Origin: Nocardia brasiliensis NBRC 14402
GTDB taxonomy: Bacteria > Actinomycetota > Actinomycetes > Mycobacteriales > Mycobacteriaceae
Length of the DNA: 64,000 bases
Assembly: GCF_000308475.2 (NCBI RefSeq)
Contig: NZ_BAFT02000070.1
Span: forward strand, 52,368 to 116,367
Reading direction: 5' to 3'
Shown here: positions 32,821 to 43,200 of the stretch, one piece after another
Position numbering within the stretch: the stretch's first letter is position 1
How the letters are laid out: every line of letters begins with the position of its first letter
The notes under the pieces: generated by a model
The model's input: only the letters and a program-made list of their open reading frames with translations
What the model was told of the DNA's origin: nothing
The model's database searches: none
Made by a program: the position numbers and the translations under genes

Positions 32821-33474
32821 TCATCGACGACCGAACGCCCACGCCGCCATCAGCGGAAACTCTGCACGCCAGAATGCGCCGCCGTGCGATCCGGCCCGCT
32901 CGTTGAGCACGACATCTGCCCCCGCATCGCGCAGCGCGTCCGCCCACCGGGCCGCGTTCTGGCGGAAGAACGGCTCCAGGGTGCCGGCGACGAGGTACGT
33001 GCGCGGCAGCGGACTCGGCATGACGGCAGGTGGTCGATATCCTCCGCCGGGGGAGGCGCACCAGATGGTGCCGTAGACGTCTGGATGCCGCAGTCCCATG
33101 GCCAGCGCCAGCTCTCCACCGGCCGACACGCCGCACACCGCGGTGCGCTCAGCGGGCAGGGCCACCCCGAACCGTGATCGCAACCACCGGCTCACGTCTA
33201 CGCCGAAGAACCGCTCATGTGCCGAGAATCGCGCAGGATCGAAGCCCGGCGAGTACTCGTGGAGCCGCTGCGTCTCATCGGCCGCGCGGTGTACCCCGAC
33301 GATCACCGTGGCCGGCACGTCCGCGGCCGCCAGATCAACGCCCCACTGCGTAATCAACTCGCCGTCACCGGCGAACACCACCGCCTCCGGCCGATCCGCC
33401 GGAACATAGACCGACACCCGGCGCCCACCGTCGTAATCGAAGACCTCGGTGACCAGTTCCCCCGCCCTTGCCAT
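32821..33474 (-). CDS. Esterase of the Fes/esterase-D-like alpha/beta hydrolase family
   Basis: 217 residues. VCGVSAGGELALAMG is the nucleophile elbow (Ser about 120); AGSHGGAFWRAEFPL near the C-terminus has the family's H-x-x-x-W motif with the catalytic His; the acidic residue is probably the Asp in ERFFGVDVSRW or in ADALRDAGAD. The fold and the HGxxW ending match enterochelin-esterase-like (PF00756) proteins. AAAGGAG is 7 bp before the ATG. No signal peptide is visible. It converges on the GntR gene with about 29 bp between them and need not belong to the operon. Substrate unknown. Confidence 0.78.
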   Translation of the reverse strand: MARAGELVTEVFDYDGGRRVSVYVPADRPEAVVFAGDGELITQWGVDLAAADVPATVIVGVHRAADETQRLHEYSPGFDPARFSAHERFFGVDVSRWLRSRFGVALPAERTAVCGVSAGGELALAMGLRHPDVYGTIWCASPGGGYRPPAVMPSPLPRTYLVAGTLEPFFRQNAARWADALRDAGADVVLNERAGSHGGAFWRAEFPLMAAWAFGRR

Positions 33475-33730
33475 CGCCGACTCCTTTCGGGTTGCGGTGC
33501 CGTCGGCCGTGTCGACAAGTGTGCTGCAGAAAGAGCGTTCGGTGGGCCTGGGAACGCGCAATAAATGCCGACGCGTGGGCGGCCGCGGGGGAAGAAGTGC
33601 GTGCTGCTGCGGTGTCTCAGCGCGGCAGCCTTGGCCCCGGCCGGGGTGGGTCGTATATGGCATCCTGATCGTTTGCAGGAAGGGCGCGTGCCTTCCAGGG
33701 TGCCGGAGGTTCGAGCGGGGGATGAAATAG

Positions 33731-34459
33731 TTGTCGCAGCGAGAGTGTGCCCCGCGGGTGGTCGGGCAGATTGCCGAGATCAGGCGTTTTCCGGTGAAAT
33801 CCACCGCGGGTGAATCGCTGCCCGGAGCCGCTGTCGACGAACGAGGACTTCATTTCGACCGTCGGTGGGCGGTGTACACGGCCGATGGGGGGATTGCCAG
33901 TGGCAAGACCACGCGCCGGTTCAGAAAGGTCACCGGCCTCATGCGGTGGCGGTCGGCAGTGGACGTGCCCTCAGGCCTTGCCTACCTGTGGGATGGCGAC
34001 GACAGGCGATACCGAGTGGGTGACCCGCTGGCGGACAAGGCGCTGACCGAGGCGTTCGAGCAGCCACTTGTCCTTCGCGCGGAATCCACGATCAAGCACC
34101 ATGACGAAAGCGGCGTGCACATTGTGACCACTTCCTCGGTGCGGCGGGTCGAACAGCTTGTCGACACGACCTTCGACCCGCACCGAACCCGCGCGAACCT
34201 CCTCGTCGAGACCGACGGTATCGGGTTCATCGAGGACGGCTGGAGCGGCGCCATTCTCTCGATCGGCCCAACTGTTGTTCTGCGCCTCGGTGTAGCGATG
34301 CCCCGCTGCGTCATGATCGACCAACCCCGAACCGGCGTTTCACTCAGCGCTTCGGTACTGAAATCCCTTGGCAGAGAACACAGCAACACTCTCGGCTTGA
34401 AGGCCGAAGTGGTTTGCCGCGGCACGATCTCAGTGGGAGATACCGTCCGTCTGGGCTGA
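33731..34459 (+). CDS. MOSC-domain protein
   Basis: 242 residues from TTG 33731 (GGGGG about 9 bp upstream; GTG 33758 is an alternative). The N-terminal MOSC_N barrel starts at QIAEIRRFPVKSTAGESLPG and the C-terminal MOSC domain ends with EHSNTLGLKAEVVCRGTISV and GDTVRLG, the family's closing motif. RCVMIDQP holds a Cys at the position that binds the molybdenum cofactor in mARC/MOSUC-type proteins. These proteins reduce N-hydroxylated compounds or transfer sulfur to Moco; a partner reductase is not next to it. Confidence 0.82.
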   Translation: MSQRECAPRVVGQIAEIRRFPVKSTAGESLPGAAVDERGLHFDRRWAVYTADGGIASGKTTRRFRKVTGLMRWRSAVDVPSGLAYLWDGDDRRYRVGDPLADKALTEAFEQPLVLRAESTIKHHDESGVHIVTTSSVRRVEQLVDTTFDPHRTRANLLVETDGIGFIEDGWSGAILSIGPTVVLRLGVAMPRCVMIDQPRTGVSLSASVLKSLGREHSNTLGLKAEVVCRGTISVGDTVRLG

Positions 34460-34745
34460 ATCGCTGAAATCGGTTCGAACCCGGAAACCTGTGATCGCAA
34501 GTCTTGGTTGTCACCACTGACGTTGCCGACCCGGGCCGTTGTCACCGTGGGCGGGGACTCGAGTGCTGCGGCAATGGCACGCCCCACCAGGGGATCTTTC
34601 GTTGTAATCCCCGGAGAATCGTGAGCGTCTCTTCGTCGGAGATGCCCATGATGATGGACCAGTCCGTTGAAGGGGCGCGCCACAGCGCACGAAATCAACT
34701 GGTTGACAGGGGCAACCTGAAGGGGAACCCGAGACCGATACTGCC
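34460..34745. other. Intergenic stretch without a supported gene
   Basis: 286 bp between the MOSC gene and the LexA box. A leftward reading frame (MGISDEETLTILRGL at about 34646-34602) runs only about 36 codons and has no Shine-Dalgarno; it might be a decayed gene fragment. TTGACA occurs at 34703-34708 but no suitably spaced -10 follows. Confidence 0.4.
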
Positions 34746-34767
34746 TCGAACATATGTTCGATATACT
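34746..34767 (+). promoter_or_regulatory. Perfect LexA (SOS) box abutting a -10 element
   Basis: TCGAACATATGTTCGA (34746-34761) is a perfect 16-bp palindrome matching the actinobacterial/Bacillus-type SOS consensus CGAACnnnnGTTCG including the flanking T/A. TATACT (34762-34767) follows immediately as a strong -10, so LexA would block the promoter of the gene starting 29 bp further. Confidence 0.88.
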
Positions 34768-34796
34768 TGGGTGGTTGCGGTCGAGAGCGAGGGGCT

Positions 34797-35663
34797 ATGC
34801 GCGATGTGTCGTCCGGGTTGATGAAGCTGCTGGTCAACGAGGTGGGGGTGCGGCATGGGTTGGTGCTCGAGGCGTCCGCGGGGGAGTTCGTGCTGTCGGG
34901 GGGTGCGGGGTATCGGGTGGTGCTGCCGCACACGCGGCTGGACCGGCTGGTCGCCCGGGTGCCGCGGCAACTGTGGGCGACGCTGATCGGGGATCGGCTG
35001 GACGTGCAACTGGCGGATCTGGCGGCGGGGCATCTGGATCTGTCGCGGTTGGCGGCGGTGCGCCCGCAATTGCGCACCCGGCTGTGTTCGGCGCGCACGA
35101 GCGGATTGATCAACGACGTGCGCAGGCTGGTCGCACCCGGCCTGTTGCAGCGGGTACTCATCGACTACGGCGAACTGATGGTGCCGGTGACCTATGCGGC
35201 CGCGCAGCGTTGGGGCGCAAAGGAATCCGACCTGTTCGCGATCGCCGAGCGCAATACCCGCGCGGAAGGCGGACTGGATCTGATGGCCGCCGAGATCGAC
35301 GGCATGGACGACGTGGATCTCCAGATGATCTACGGCGCTTCGGATTTCGTCACCGCGCACGTGCGATGGCTGGACGACTATCCGGTGGTCGGGCCGTGGG
35401 GCGCGCTGCTGGTGCTACCCGGCCACACCCATGTGCTGGTCCATCCGATCACCGGCCCGACGGTGTTCGCGGGCACCAGCCTGCTCGCCCAGTTGCTCGT
35501 CGCGGGCGAGGCCGACGCGCGGCCGATCAGCCGCGCGATCTACTGGTGGCGCAATCGGATCACCGTCGATATCGCCGCCACCATCCGCGGCAGCGGCGAG
35601 TGGATGGAGGTGGTCCCCGCCGACCACCTCGAATCCCTGCTCGAGGTCATGCGCCGGGACTGA
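34797..35663 (+). CDS. SOS-controlled protein of unknown function
   Basis: 288 residues, predicted soluble, with no signal peptide or clear membrane span. GAGGGG is 2-3 bp closer than ideal but clearly before the ATG. The N-terminal half is helical (LMKLLVNEVGVRHGLVLEAS), the middle has acidic patches (MAAEIDGMDDVDLQMIYGAS), and the C-terminal half contains hydrophobic strands (WGALLVLPGHTHVLVHPITG), followed by ARPISRAIYWWRNRITVD. I do not recognise a family, and no nuclease, polymerase or helicase motif is visible. The LexA box says it is induced by DNA damage. A clean terminator follows, so it is a one-gene unit. Confidence 0.75.
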   Translation: MRDVSSGLMKLLVNEVGVRHGLVLEASAGEFVLSGGAGYRVVLPHTRLDRLVARVPRQLWATLIGDRLDVQLADLAAGHLDLSRLAAVRPQLRTRLCSARTSGLINDVRRLVAPGLLQRVLIDYGELMVPVTYAAAQRWGAKESDLFAIAERNTRAEGGLDLMAAEIDGMDDVDLQMIYGASDFVTAHVRWLDDYPVVGPWGALLVLPGHTHVLVHPITGPTVFAGTSLLAQLLVAGEADARPISRAIYWWRNRITVDIAATIRGSGEWMEVVPADHLESLLEVMRRD

Positions 35664-35664
35664 C

Positions 35665-35704
35665 CGTCCGTACACCCCTCGACGGCGCGAGAGGTGTACG
35701 GACG
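35665..35704. terminator. Bidirectional hairpin terminator
   Basis: 12-bp stem CGTCCGTACACC / GGTGTACGGACG with a 16-nt loop that can itself pair (CTCG/CGAG), between the convergent SOS gene and thiC. Confidence 0.78.
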
Positions 35705-35711
35705 CAGCGGA

Positions 35712-37361
<1,650 letters not shown>

Positions 37362-37373
37362 GATTTTTCCTCC

Positions 37374-37451
37374 CTACGCCGGCATTACCCGGTCAGGTTC
37401 ATACGGTCGACGGCCCCTAGCCGTCCTCTCAGCCCGCTGGTGCGAGCCCCC
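37374..37451 (-). promoter_or_regulatory. TPP riboswitch (THI element) of thiC
   Basis: On the leftward strand it reads GGGGGCTCGCACCAGCGGGC, then CTGAGAGG and, near the 3' end, the ACCGTATGAACCTGACCGGG block, the two conserved parts of the thi-box, with a variable stem between. It ends about 12 bp before the thiC ATG, so it probably masks the ribosome-binding site when TPP is bound. Confidence 0.95.
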
Positions 37452-37592
37452 GTTGGCGTGTGAAATTTTCCAGCACGACAGTACCCGGCGTCCTGGGACC
37501 CGCGCCCGGTGATCGGAGGATTGTCCGAGTCGGCGGCGGTGGCGACGATCCCGCGCCGGTGTGTTCCGCCGAGCGGCCGGCCCGTGGCACAG

Positions 37593-37628
37593 ACCTGCCC
37601 TCGACCGTGGCTCCGGTCGAGGGCAGGT
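37593..37628 (-). terminator. Hairpin terminator after the lipase gene
   Basis: 14-bp stem ACCTGCCCTCGACC / GGTCGAGGGCAGGT with an 8-nt loop, 18 bp after the lipase stop. The rest of the 190-bp gap up to the riboswitch shows no gene; it should hold the thiC promoter. Confidence 0.75.
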
Positions 37629-37645
37629 GGTGCGCGAGCGCCGGG

Positions 37646-39049
37646 TCAGCGTTCGCGCGGGCCGATCGGGAATCCCAGCGCGCCGAAGGTGGCGTTCAGG
37701 TTGATCTCGATCTGGGTCAGCAGGGCGTTGAAGTCGGCGAGCATGGACACGACGTTCTCGGTGCGGCAGCCGAACTGATCGGGTGCGTTCGGCGCGAGCC
37801 GGCCCTTCAGCCAGTTGAGCGTGTCGGCCATGCCGAGCGACGGCAGGGTCAGATGCTCGCTGAGATGGTCTCGCTTGTAGATCACCGAAGCGCCGCCGGC
37901 GCACCACTGCCCGCTCAACCGGTCGTTGGTCCACACCGGCACCGCCTCGTCGAACACGCCCTGGTAAAGGAAGATCGGCGCGGTCGGGATGTTGCGGCCG
38001 AGCACGGTCGCCTCGAACACCTCCTTGATCTCGGGGACCGCGAGGAACTCCGGGATCGAGACGGTCAGCATGCGGCCGTAGTCGACGAACATCTGGGTGA
38101 GCGCGTTGCGCGGAAGGCATTGCCGCTCAGTGCGATCCATCAGCGCCCGGCCCTCCGGCGTCAAGTACCGGTCCGCGGCCTCCTTGAACTTGGGGTAAGC
38201 CTTGCGCAGCGACGAGATACCGATGCCGATCAGGCTGGAGAACATCGACCCGTTGACGTGCAACAGCGACACGACGTCCGAGGTGGGTGCGCCCAGTGCG
38301 ATGCCCTTGACGTTCAGTTCGGGCGCATAGGTCGGCTGCATTTCCGCCGCCCACCCCGAGCCCATGCCGCCGCCGGAGTAACCCCACAGTGCGACAGGCG
38401 TATTCGCGCCGTCCAGGCCGAGCGGCTCGAAACGCTGAGCGGCCCGGACACCGTCCAGGGTCATGTAGCCGGGTTCCTTGGCGACGGCGAGATGCCCGTC
38501 GAGGCCCTCGTAATCGGGGATCGAGATCGCCCAGCCCTGGCTGATCAGTGCGGCGATGGCGATCAACTCGCTCTGCGAGTGCACGCCTTCGATACCGGCC
38601 AAGCCCGAACCCTGTTGCAGCACAAAGGAAGGCGAGCAGTCGAGGCTCGCGCTGTCGTAGTAGAACTGGAGCGAGACCAGCGGCCGGTGCCGATTCGGGT
38701 CCGCGCCCGCGGGCAGGATCACGGTGGTGACCGCGACGGTGGGTTGTTCGTCCAGATCCGTGGTGCGATAGAGCAACTGCCAGGAACGCACGTTCAGCGG
38801 CAGTACGGTCAGGGCGGCCAAGCGCACCTCGCGGGACCGCAGGATGGTGCCCGGCTCCTCGGCTTGGAAACCTTCGGGTGGTTGGTAGAACGAATCTTCG
38901 TGCGGGAGTGGCATCGCCGCGGCCGGCGCGGGTCTGACGCCGCCGGCCAGCAGCACGGTGGTCACGGCGATCGCCATGGTCACCAGCACCGCCACCGCCC
39001 GTCTTCCGGTGCGTACTCGGCCGGTCGGATCCCCTTTGATCACTGACAC
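37646..39049 (-). CDS. Secreted lipase (LIP family)
   Basis: 467 residues from GTG 39049, chosen because AGGAAGG is spaced 8 bp before it; ATG 39067 has no Shine-Dalgarno. A signal peptide covers about residues 15-45 (RRAVAVLVTMAIAVTTVLLA then GGVRPAPAAA). The mature enzyme has the nucleophile elbow LWGYSGGGMGSG (Ser about 205), an FLYQGVFDEAVP segment with the probable acidic residue, and RDHLSEHLTL with the catalytic His, as in the secretory lipase family (PF03583) found in Nocardia, Rhodococcus and Candida. It should hydrolyse triglycerides outside the cell. It is divergent from a TetR gene. Confidence 0.87.
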   Translation of the reverse strand: MSVIKGDPTGRVRTGRRAVAVLVTMAIAVTTVLLAGGVRPAPAAAMPLPHEDSFYQPPEGFQAEEPGTILRSREVRLAALTVLPLNVRSWQLLYRTTDLDEQPTVAVTTVILPAGADPNRHRPLVSLQFYYDSASLDCSPSFVLQQGSGLAGIEGVHSQSELIAIAALISQGWAISIPDYEGLDGHLAVAKEPGYMTLDGVRAAQRFEPLGLDGANTPVALWGYSGGGMGSGWAAEMQPTYAPELNVKGIALGAPTSDVVSLLHVNGSMFSSLIGIGISSLRKAYPKFKEAADRYLTPEGRALMDRTERQCLPRNALTQMFVDYGRMLTVSIPEFLAVPEIKEVFEATVLGRNIPTAPIFLYQGVFDEAVPVWTNDRLSGQWCAGGASVIYKRDHLSEHLTLPSLGMADTLNWLKGRLAPNAPDQFGCRTENVVSMLADFNALLTQIEINLNATFGALGFPIGPRER

Positions 39050-39146
39050 GTGCGTGTCCTTCCTCATCAGCGTGACAGCGATTACAGCATGAGAGCGTGT
39101 TATCAACAAGAGCTCTTTCTAAACAGCGCCGAGCTATGGTCGAGGG

Positions 39147-39836
39147 ATGACCCGCAGCAAATCCGCCGCGCGGCCTGCCCCGAGTCCGGCGCGCCGCCGG
39201 ATCCGTGGACTCGACGCCGAACAGCGCAGCGCCCAGCGGCGCAGTCAACTGCTCGACGCGGCCACCGAACTGTTTGCCGAGCACAGCTATTCGGGAACAT
39301 CGATCGAGCAGATCTGCCAGCGCGCCTATGTCGGAACCAAGGGGTTCTACGACCACTTCGAGAGCAAGGAAGCGTGCTACCTCGCGTTGCTCGAACAGCT
39401 CACCGCGCAGATCCAGCAACGCGCGGCCGCGGGCGCGGCCGCGGCCGCGGGACTGGGCTGGCCGGAGCGCGCGGCCGCGGTGGTCGACGCGTTCGTGCAC
39501 GCGATCGCGGACGACCCGCGGCTGGCGAAGGTGACTTTCGGTGAGGCGGGCGGTATCTCACCGACGGTGGAGAAGATGCGGCGCAGCAACCGGCGCTGGG
39601 CGGCCGCCTTCCTGGATCGGGAGTGGGCGGGCGAGCCCGCGGCCGACCCGGCGGTCCAGCGCGCCCGGCTCGCGTTGGCGCTGGCTGCGATCGGCGGCAT
39701 GTTCGAACTCGTCGCGGACTGGCTGCACCATCACGACGACGGCGAGGCCCCGGACGGCGCCGAGACCCTCACCGCGGATCTCACCGCGTTCCTCACCGTG
39801 CTGCACGCCGGCCGCGGAGCCGTTGCGGCCGAATAG
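39147..39836 (+). CDS. TetR-family regulator
   Basis: 229 residues. The basic N-terminus (ARPAPSPARRRIRGLDAEQR) is followed by the HTH at about 33-80: LLDAATELFAEHSYSGTSIE, then AYVGTKGFYDHFESKEACY with the FYDHF recognition end. The middle has an Ala-rich helix. TATGGT ends 6 nt before the ATG; GAGGG within that gap could also serve as a close Shine-Dalgarno. It is divergent from the secreted lipase gene and probably regulates it; the intergenic AAGAGCTCTT is a possible half of its operator. Confidence 0.83.
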   Translation: MTRSKSAARPAPSPARRRIRGLDAEQRSAQRRSQLLDAATELFAEHSYSGTSIEQICQRAYVGTKGFYDHFESKEACYLALLEQLTAQIQQRAAAGAAAAAGLGWPERAAAVVDAFVHAIADDPRLAKVTFGEAGGISPTVEKMRRSNRRWAAAFLDREWAGEPAADPAVQRARLALALAAIGGMFELVADWLHHHDDGEAPDGAETLTADLTAFLTVLHAGRGAVAAE

Positions 39837-39850
39837 GTTCGGACAGACCG

Positions 39851-39882
39851 CGAGCCGGGCCGATGGGTATCGACCCGGCTCG
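39851..39882 (+). terminator. Hairpin terminator after TetR gene
   Basis: 9-bp stem CGAGCCGGG / CCCGGCTCG with an inner ATGGGTAT loop region, followed by TGTCGTTT; 15 bp after the TetR stop. Confidence 0.7.
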
Positions 39883-40017
39883 TGTCGTTTCCGGCTGCGG
39901 ACCTACTTACCGCCGGACGAGCCGGTGGCCAGCAGGTCGAGCAGCGGCAGAATTCTCCGTTGCCGGACGCTACCGGTCAGCGCGGGAGCCGAGCAGCCCG
40001 TGATTCGCGGGGCACCA

Positions 40018-41196
40018 TCACCGTGGGCGGGCGGGCGAGATGCGGCCGGTGACCTCGCCGAGGCCGATGCGGCGGTCGGCCGGTCCCGGGGCGGTCGCGG
40101 TGATGCGCACCTCGTCGCCGTCCTCCAGGAAGGTGCGTTGCTGACCGTTCACCAACACTGGTTCCTTACCGCCCCAGGACAGTTCGATGAACGATCCGCG
40201 CTGATCCGGCTCCGGCCCCGAGATGGTGCCGGAGGCGTACAGGTCGCCGGTTCGGGTGGCCGCGCCGTTCGCGGTGAGGTGCGCCAGCATCTGCGCGGGC
40301 GACCAATACATCCGCGAGAACGGCGGATGCGTGACGGCCTGCCCGTTCCACGACACCGTCAGGTCGATATCGAGACCCCACGGCTCCTTGTCCTGGAGAT
40401 AGGGCAGCGGTTCCGGAGACTGCTCCGGCGTCGGCACCCGGGCGGCCTCCAGCGCCGCGAGCGGCGTGACCCACGGCGAGATCGAGGTCGCGAACGACTT
40501 GCCGAGGAAGGGGCCGAGGGGCTGGTACTCCCAGGCCTGGATATCGCGCGCGGACCAGTCGTTGACCAGCGCCACACCGAACACCCGCTCGGCGAACTCG
40601 CCGGTCTCCACCGGCGCGCCGAGTTCGGAGCCGACGCCGATCAGGAAGCCGAGCTCGGCCTCGATGTCCAGCCGCCGGGAGGGACCGAAATCCGGTGTGC
40701 CGGAATCGGTCCGGCGCTGTCCGCTGGGCCGGATCACCTCGGTGCCGGACACCACGACGGTGCCCGCCCGGCCGTGGTAGCCGACCGGCAGGTGCCGCCA
40801 GTTCGGCAGCAGAGGTTCACTGTCGGGGCGGAACAGCCTGCCGAGGTTGGTCGCGTGGTCGATGCTGGCGTAGAAGTCGACATAGTCACCGATCGGGACC
40901 GGCAGGCCGAGGCGCACATCGGCCAGCGCATGCACCGCGGCACTGTCGATCTCGGTGTCGACGAGTTCGCGCACCCGCTCGCGCACCTCGCGCCAGCGCT
41001 GCTGTCCCTGCGCCATGAGCGCGGCCAGGCTCGGCCCGGCGAACTCCGGATCACCCAGTGTCGCAGCGAGATCGACGACGACATCGCCGATGCGGGTGCC
41101 CACCCGATAGTTCTGGCCCGCCGGGGCGAACACGCCGTAGGGCAGGTTGTCCACGCCGAACAGCGAATCGGCGGGTACTTCGAGTCGAGTCCTCAC
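40018..41196 (-). CDS. fahA: Fumarylacetoacetase
   Basis: 392 residues. It splits fumarylacetoacetate to fumarate and acetoacetate, the last step of tyrosine/homogentisate breakdown. The N-terminal SH3-like part (LFGVDNLPYGVFAP) precedes the catalytic FAH domain with DYVDFYASIDHATNLG, the metal motif LDIEAELGFLIG (E-x-E) and GVALVNDWSARDIQAWEY with the second metal ligand, all typical of FAH. GTG 41196 overlaps the hmgA stop (GTGA), so translation is coupled. It is the second gene of an hmgA-fahA unit; no maleylacetoacetate isomerase gene is present nearby. Confidence 0.95.
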   Translation of the reverse strand: MRTRLEVPADSLFGVDNLPYGVFAPAGQNYRVGTRIGDVVVDLAATLGDPEFAGPSLAALMAQGQQRWREVRERVRELVDTEIDSAAVHALADVRLGLPVPIGDYVDFYASIDHATNLGRLFRPDSEPLLPNWRHLPVGYHGRAGTVVVSGTEVIRPSGQRRTDSGTPDFGPSRRLDIEAELGFLIGVGSELGAPVETGEFAERVFGVALVNDWSARDIQAWEYQPLGPFLGKSFATSISPWVTPLAALEAARVPTPEQSPEPLPYLQDKEPWGLDIDLTVSWNGQAVTHPPFSRMYWSPAQMLAHLTANGAATRTGDLYASGTISGPEPDQRGSFIELSWGGKEPVLVNGQQRTFLEDGDEVRITATAPGPADRRIGLGEVTGRISPARPR

Positions 41197-42389
41197 TGCG
41201 GCCCCCGTCCCGACCAGGTCCACGCGTACGCCGGGTCTTCGCAGGCGAGGGCGCCCTCACCCAGTTCGAGCGGGCGGAAGGTGTCGACCATGACGGCGAG
41301 TTCGTCGAAATATTCGAGTCCGATGCTGCGCTCGTAGGCGCCGGGCTGCGGGCCGTGCGCGTACCCGCCGGGGTGCACCGACACCGAGCCCTGCCCGATC
41401 CCGGATCCCTTGCGCGCCTCGTAGTTTCCGCCGCAGTAGAACATGATCTCGTCGGAGTCCACGTTGGAGTGGTAGTACGGCACCGGGATCGACAGCGGGT
41501 GATAGTCGACCTTGCGCGGCACGAAGTTGCACACCACGAAATTGATCCCCTCGAAGGCCTGATGCGCGGGCGGCGGCTGGTGCACGCGGCCGGTGATCGG
41601 CTCGAAATCGCTGATGTTGAAGGTGATCGGATACAGGCAGCCGTCCCAGCCGACCACGTCGAACGGGTGATCGGCATACACCATGCGGGTGCCGACGACC
41701 TGCCCGCCGGCCCGGTGCTTGACCAGCACCTCCACGTCCTTGCCGGTGGCGGTGAGGGTTTCGGCCGGGCCGTGCAGGTCGCGCTCGCAGTAGGGCGCGT
41801 GCTCGAGCAGCTGGCCGAACTTCGACAGATAGCGCTTCGGCGGGGTGATGTGGCTGGCTGCCTCGATCACGTAGGCGCGCAACGGCTCCGGGCCGGAGGG
41901 CAGCCAGCGATGGGTGGTCGCGCGCGGAATGAGTACCTGATCGCCCTGACGGGCGAACACGGCCCCGAACACCGTCTCCACCACCGCGGAGCCGGATTCC
42001 ACGTAGACCAGTTCGTCACCGATCGCGTTGCGGTACAGCGGAGAACCGCCCTTGGCGACGACATAGGAAATGCGCACGTCGGCGTTGCCGAGGATCAGCC
42101 TGCGGCCGGTGACCACATCGGTGCGCGCGTGGCTGTCGTCCGGGAACAAGTCGTGCAGCTTCAGATGCCGATGGCGCAGTGGATGATTCGGCGTCGTCGA
42201 CTGATCGGGCAGTTCCCACACCGTCGAGTCGACGATCGCGGGCGGCAGCCCGCGGTGGTACAGCAGGGACGAGTCGCCGGAGAAGCCCTCCTCGCCCATC
42301 AGCTCCTCGTAGTAGAGCTGTCCCTGCTCGTCTCGATGTTGGGTATGCCGCTTCGGCGGCACTGCTCCTACCTGTCGATAGAACGCCAT
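41193..42389 (-). CDS. hmgA: Homogentisate 1,2-dioxygenase
   Basis: 398 residues, cupin-type Fe(II) dioxygenase that opens the homogentisate ring to maleylacetoacetate. Conserved pieces include the C-terminal YYHSNVDSDEIMFYCGGNYE and SVSVHPGGYAHGPQPGAYE with the His-His-Glu ligand set. AGGAGG stands 7 bp before the ATG, a strong ribosome site. Downstream overlap with fahA shows an operon. The 180-bp gap to the TetR gene should hold its promoter; no palindrome stands out there. The maleylacetoacetate isomerase step must be filled from elsewhere or occur by thiol-catalysed isomerisation. Confidence 0.95.
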   Translation of the reverse strand: MAFYRQVGAVPPKRHTQHRDEQGQLYYEELMGEEGFSGDSSLLYHRGLPPAIVDSTVWELPDQSTTPNHPLRHRHLKLHDLFPDDSHARTDVVTGRRLILGNADVRISYVVAKGGSPLYRNAIGDELVYVESGSAVVETVFGAVFARQGDQVLIPRATTHRWLPSGPEPLRAYVIEAASHITPPKRYLSKFGQLLEHAPYCERDLHGPAETLTATGKDVEVLVKHRAGGQVVGTRMVYADHPFDVVGWDGCLYPITFNISDFEPITGRVHQPPPAHQAFEGINFVVCNFVPRKVDYHPLSIPVPYYHSNVDSDEIMFYCGGNYEARKGSGIGQGSVSVHPGGYAHGPQPGAYERSIGLEYFDELAVMVDTFRPLELGEGALACEDPAYAWTWSGRGPQ

Positions 42390-42570
42390 GACCGCACCTC
42401 CTGCCTGGCTTGTGGCCTGGTTTTAGTTTGGTCACCATCGTAGTGACGGCGGCTCGGCCGCCGTGGCGGAATTCAGCCCCGACAGCGCGAATTCTGTCGG
42501 AACATTCGAGGATCGGCGGGCATTTCGTCTAGCTGTTGCGTGTGTAGCTGGCTATTTGTCAGGCAGCGCC

Positions 42571-43200
42571 CTAGGCGTGCCGCAGGGCGCGGTACACCGC
42601 CGCGCCGACGAAGGCGCCGAGATCCCGTGGCGTCCATCCGTCCTGGTCGGCGAGTAGCGTGCGGACCGCGCCCTCGCCCGCCGAGACCCACTGCTCGACC
42701 AGGACCGGCAGCTTGCGCTCGGCGTCCTCGGTGCCCCAGGCCCGCAGCGTCGGGCGCAGCAATGTGGTGCAGCGCTCGACCGCGAGCGCTCGACCGCGCC
42801 CGAACGAATCCGCAACGGCGGGATCGGGATTGCCGTAGAGCAGCCGCCAGGCGTCGGGCCGGACGGCGGCTTTCTCCAGTAGCGCGCGGAAGCCCTCGAT
42901 GAACACCGTCTCGCCCGCGTCCACGGCGCGCGGCGGCAGGACTTCGAGGACGCCGTCGATCAGGCAGCTCTCTTCGCGCTGGATGAGCGCCTCGATCAAC
43001 TCGACGCGATCGGCGAAACAGGCGTAGACCACCGGACGGGTCACCCCCATCCGGTCGGCGACGGCGGCCATCGTGACGGCCGCGATTCCGTCCTCTACCG
43101 CGATCGCCAACGCGGTGTCCAAGACCTGGGGCCTGCGGCGTTCCGGACCGAGGTGCGGCGCCCGCTGGCGTGGCTGCCGCACCGCCGAATCGCTACCCAT
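42571..43200 (-). CDS. TetR-family regulator
   Basis: 209 residues. HTH at about 25-70: LDTALAIAVEDGIAAVTMAA, then VADRMGVTRPVVYACFADRV; the C-terminal domain is the TetR_C type with EALIQREESCLIDG. TATCTT lies 7 nt before the ATG and no Shine-Dalgarno is present, so leaderless translation is likely. It is divergent from the acyl-CoA dehydrogenase gene at 43352 (about 150 bp away) and upstream of hmgA on the same strand, so either could be its target; the divergent arrangement favours the dehydrogenase. Confidence 0.85.
   Translation of the reverse strand: MGSDSAVRQPRQRAPHLGPERRRPQVLDTALAIAVEDGIAAVTMAAVADRMGVTRPVVYACFADRVELIEALIQREESCLIDGVLEVLPPRAVDAGETVFIEGFRALLEKAAVRPDAWRLLYGNPDPAVADSFGRGRALAVERCTTLLRPTLRAWGTEDAERKLPVLVEQWVSAGEGAVRTLLADQDGWTPRDLGAFVGAAVYRALRHA

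Noticed and set aside
34470..34495. GGTTCGAACCC, like the T-loop of a tRNA
   Set aside because: No matching acceptor, D or anticodon stems around it, and it immediately follows the MOSC gene.
34602..34646. Short leftward frame MGISDEETLTILRGL
   Set aside because: Only about 36 codons, no Shine-Dalgarno, no recognised family; kept as a comment in the intergenic entry.
39905..40040. Leftward frame ending VRQRRILPLLDLLATGSSGGK
   Set aside because: Protein-like tail but it has no start of its own and arises from the +1 frame of the fahA 3' end; could be an old extension, not supported as a gene.
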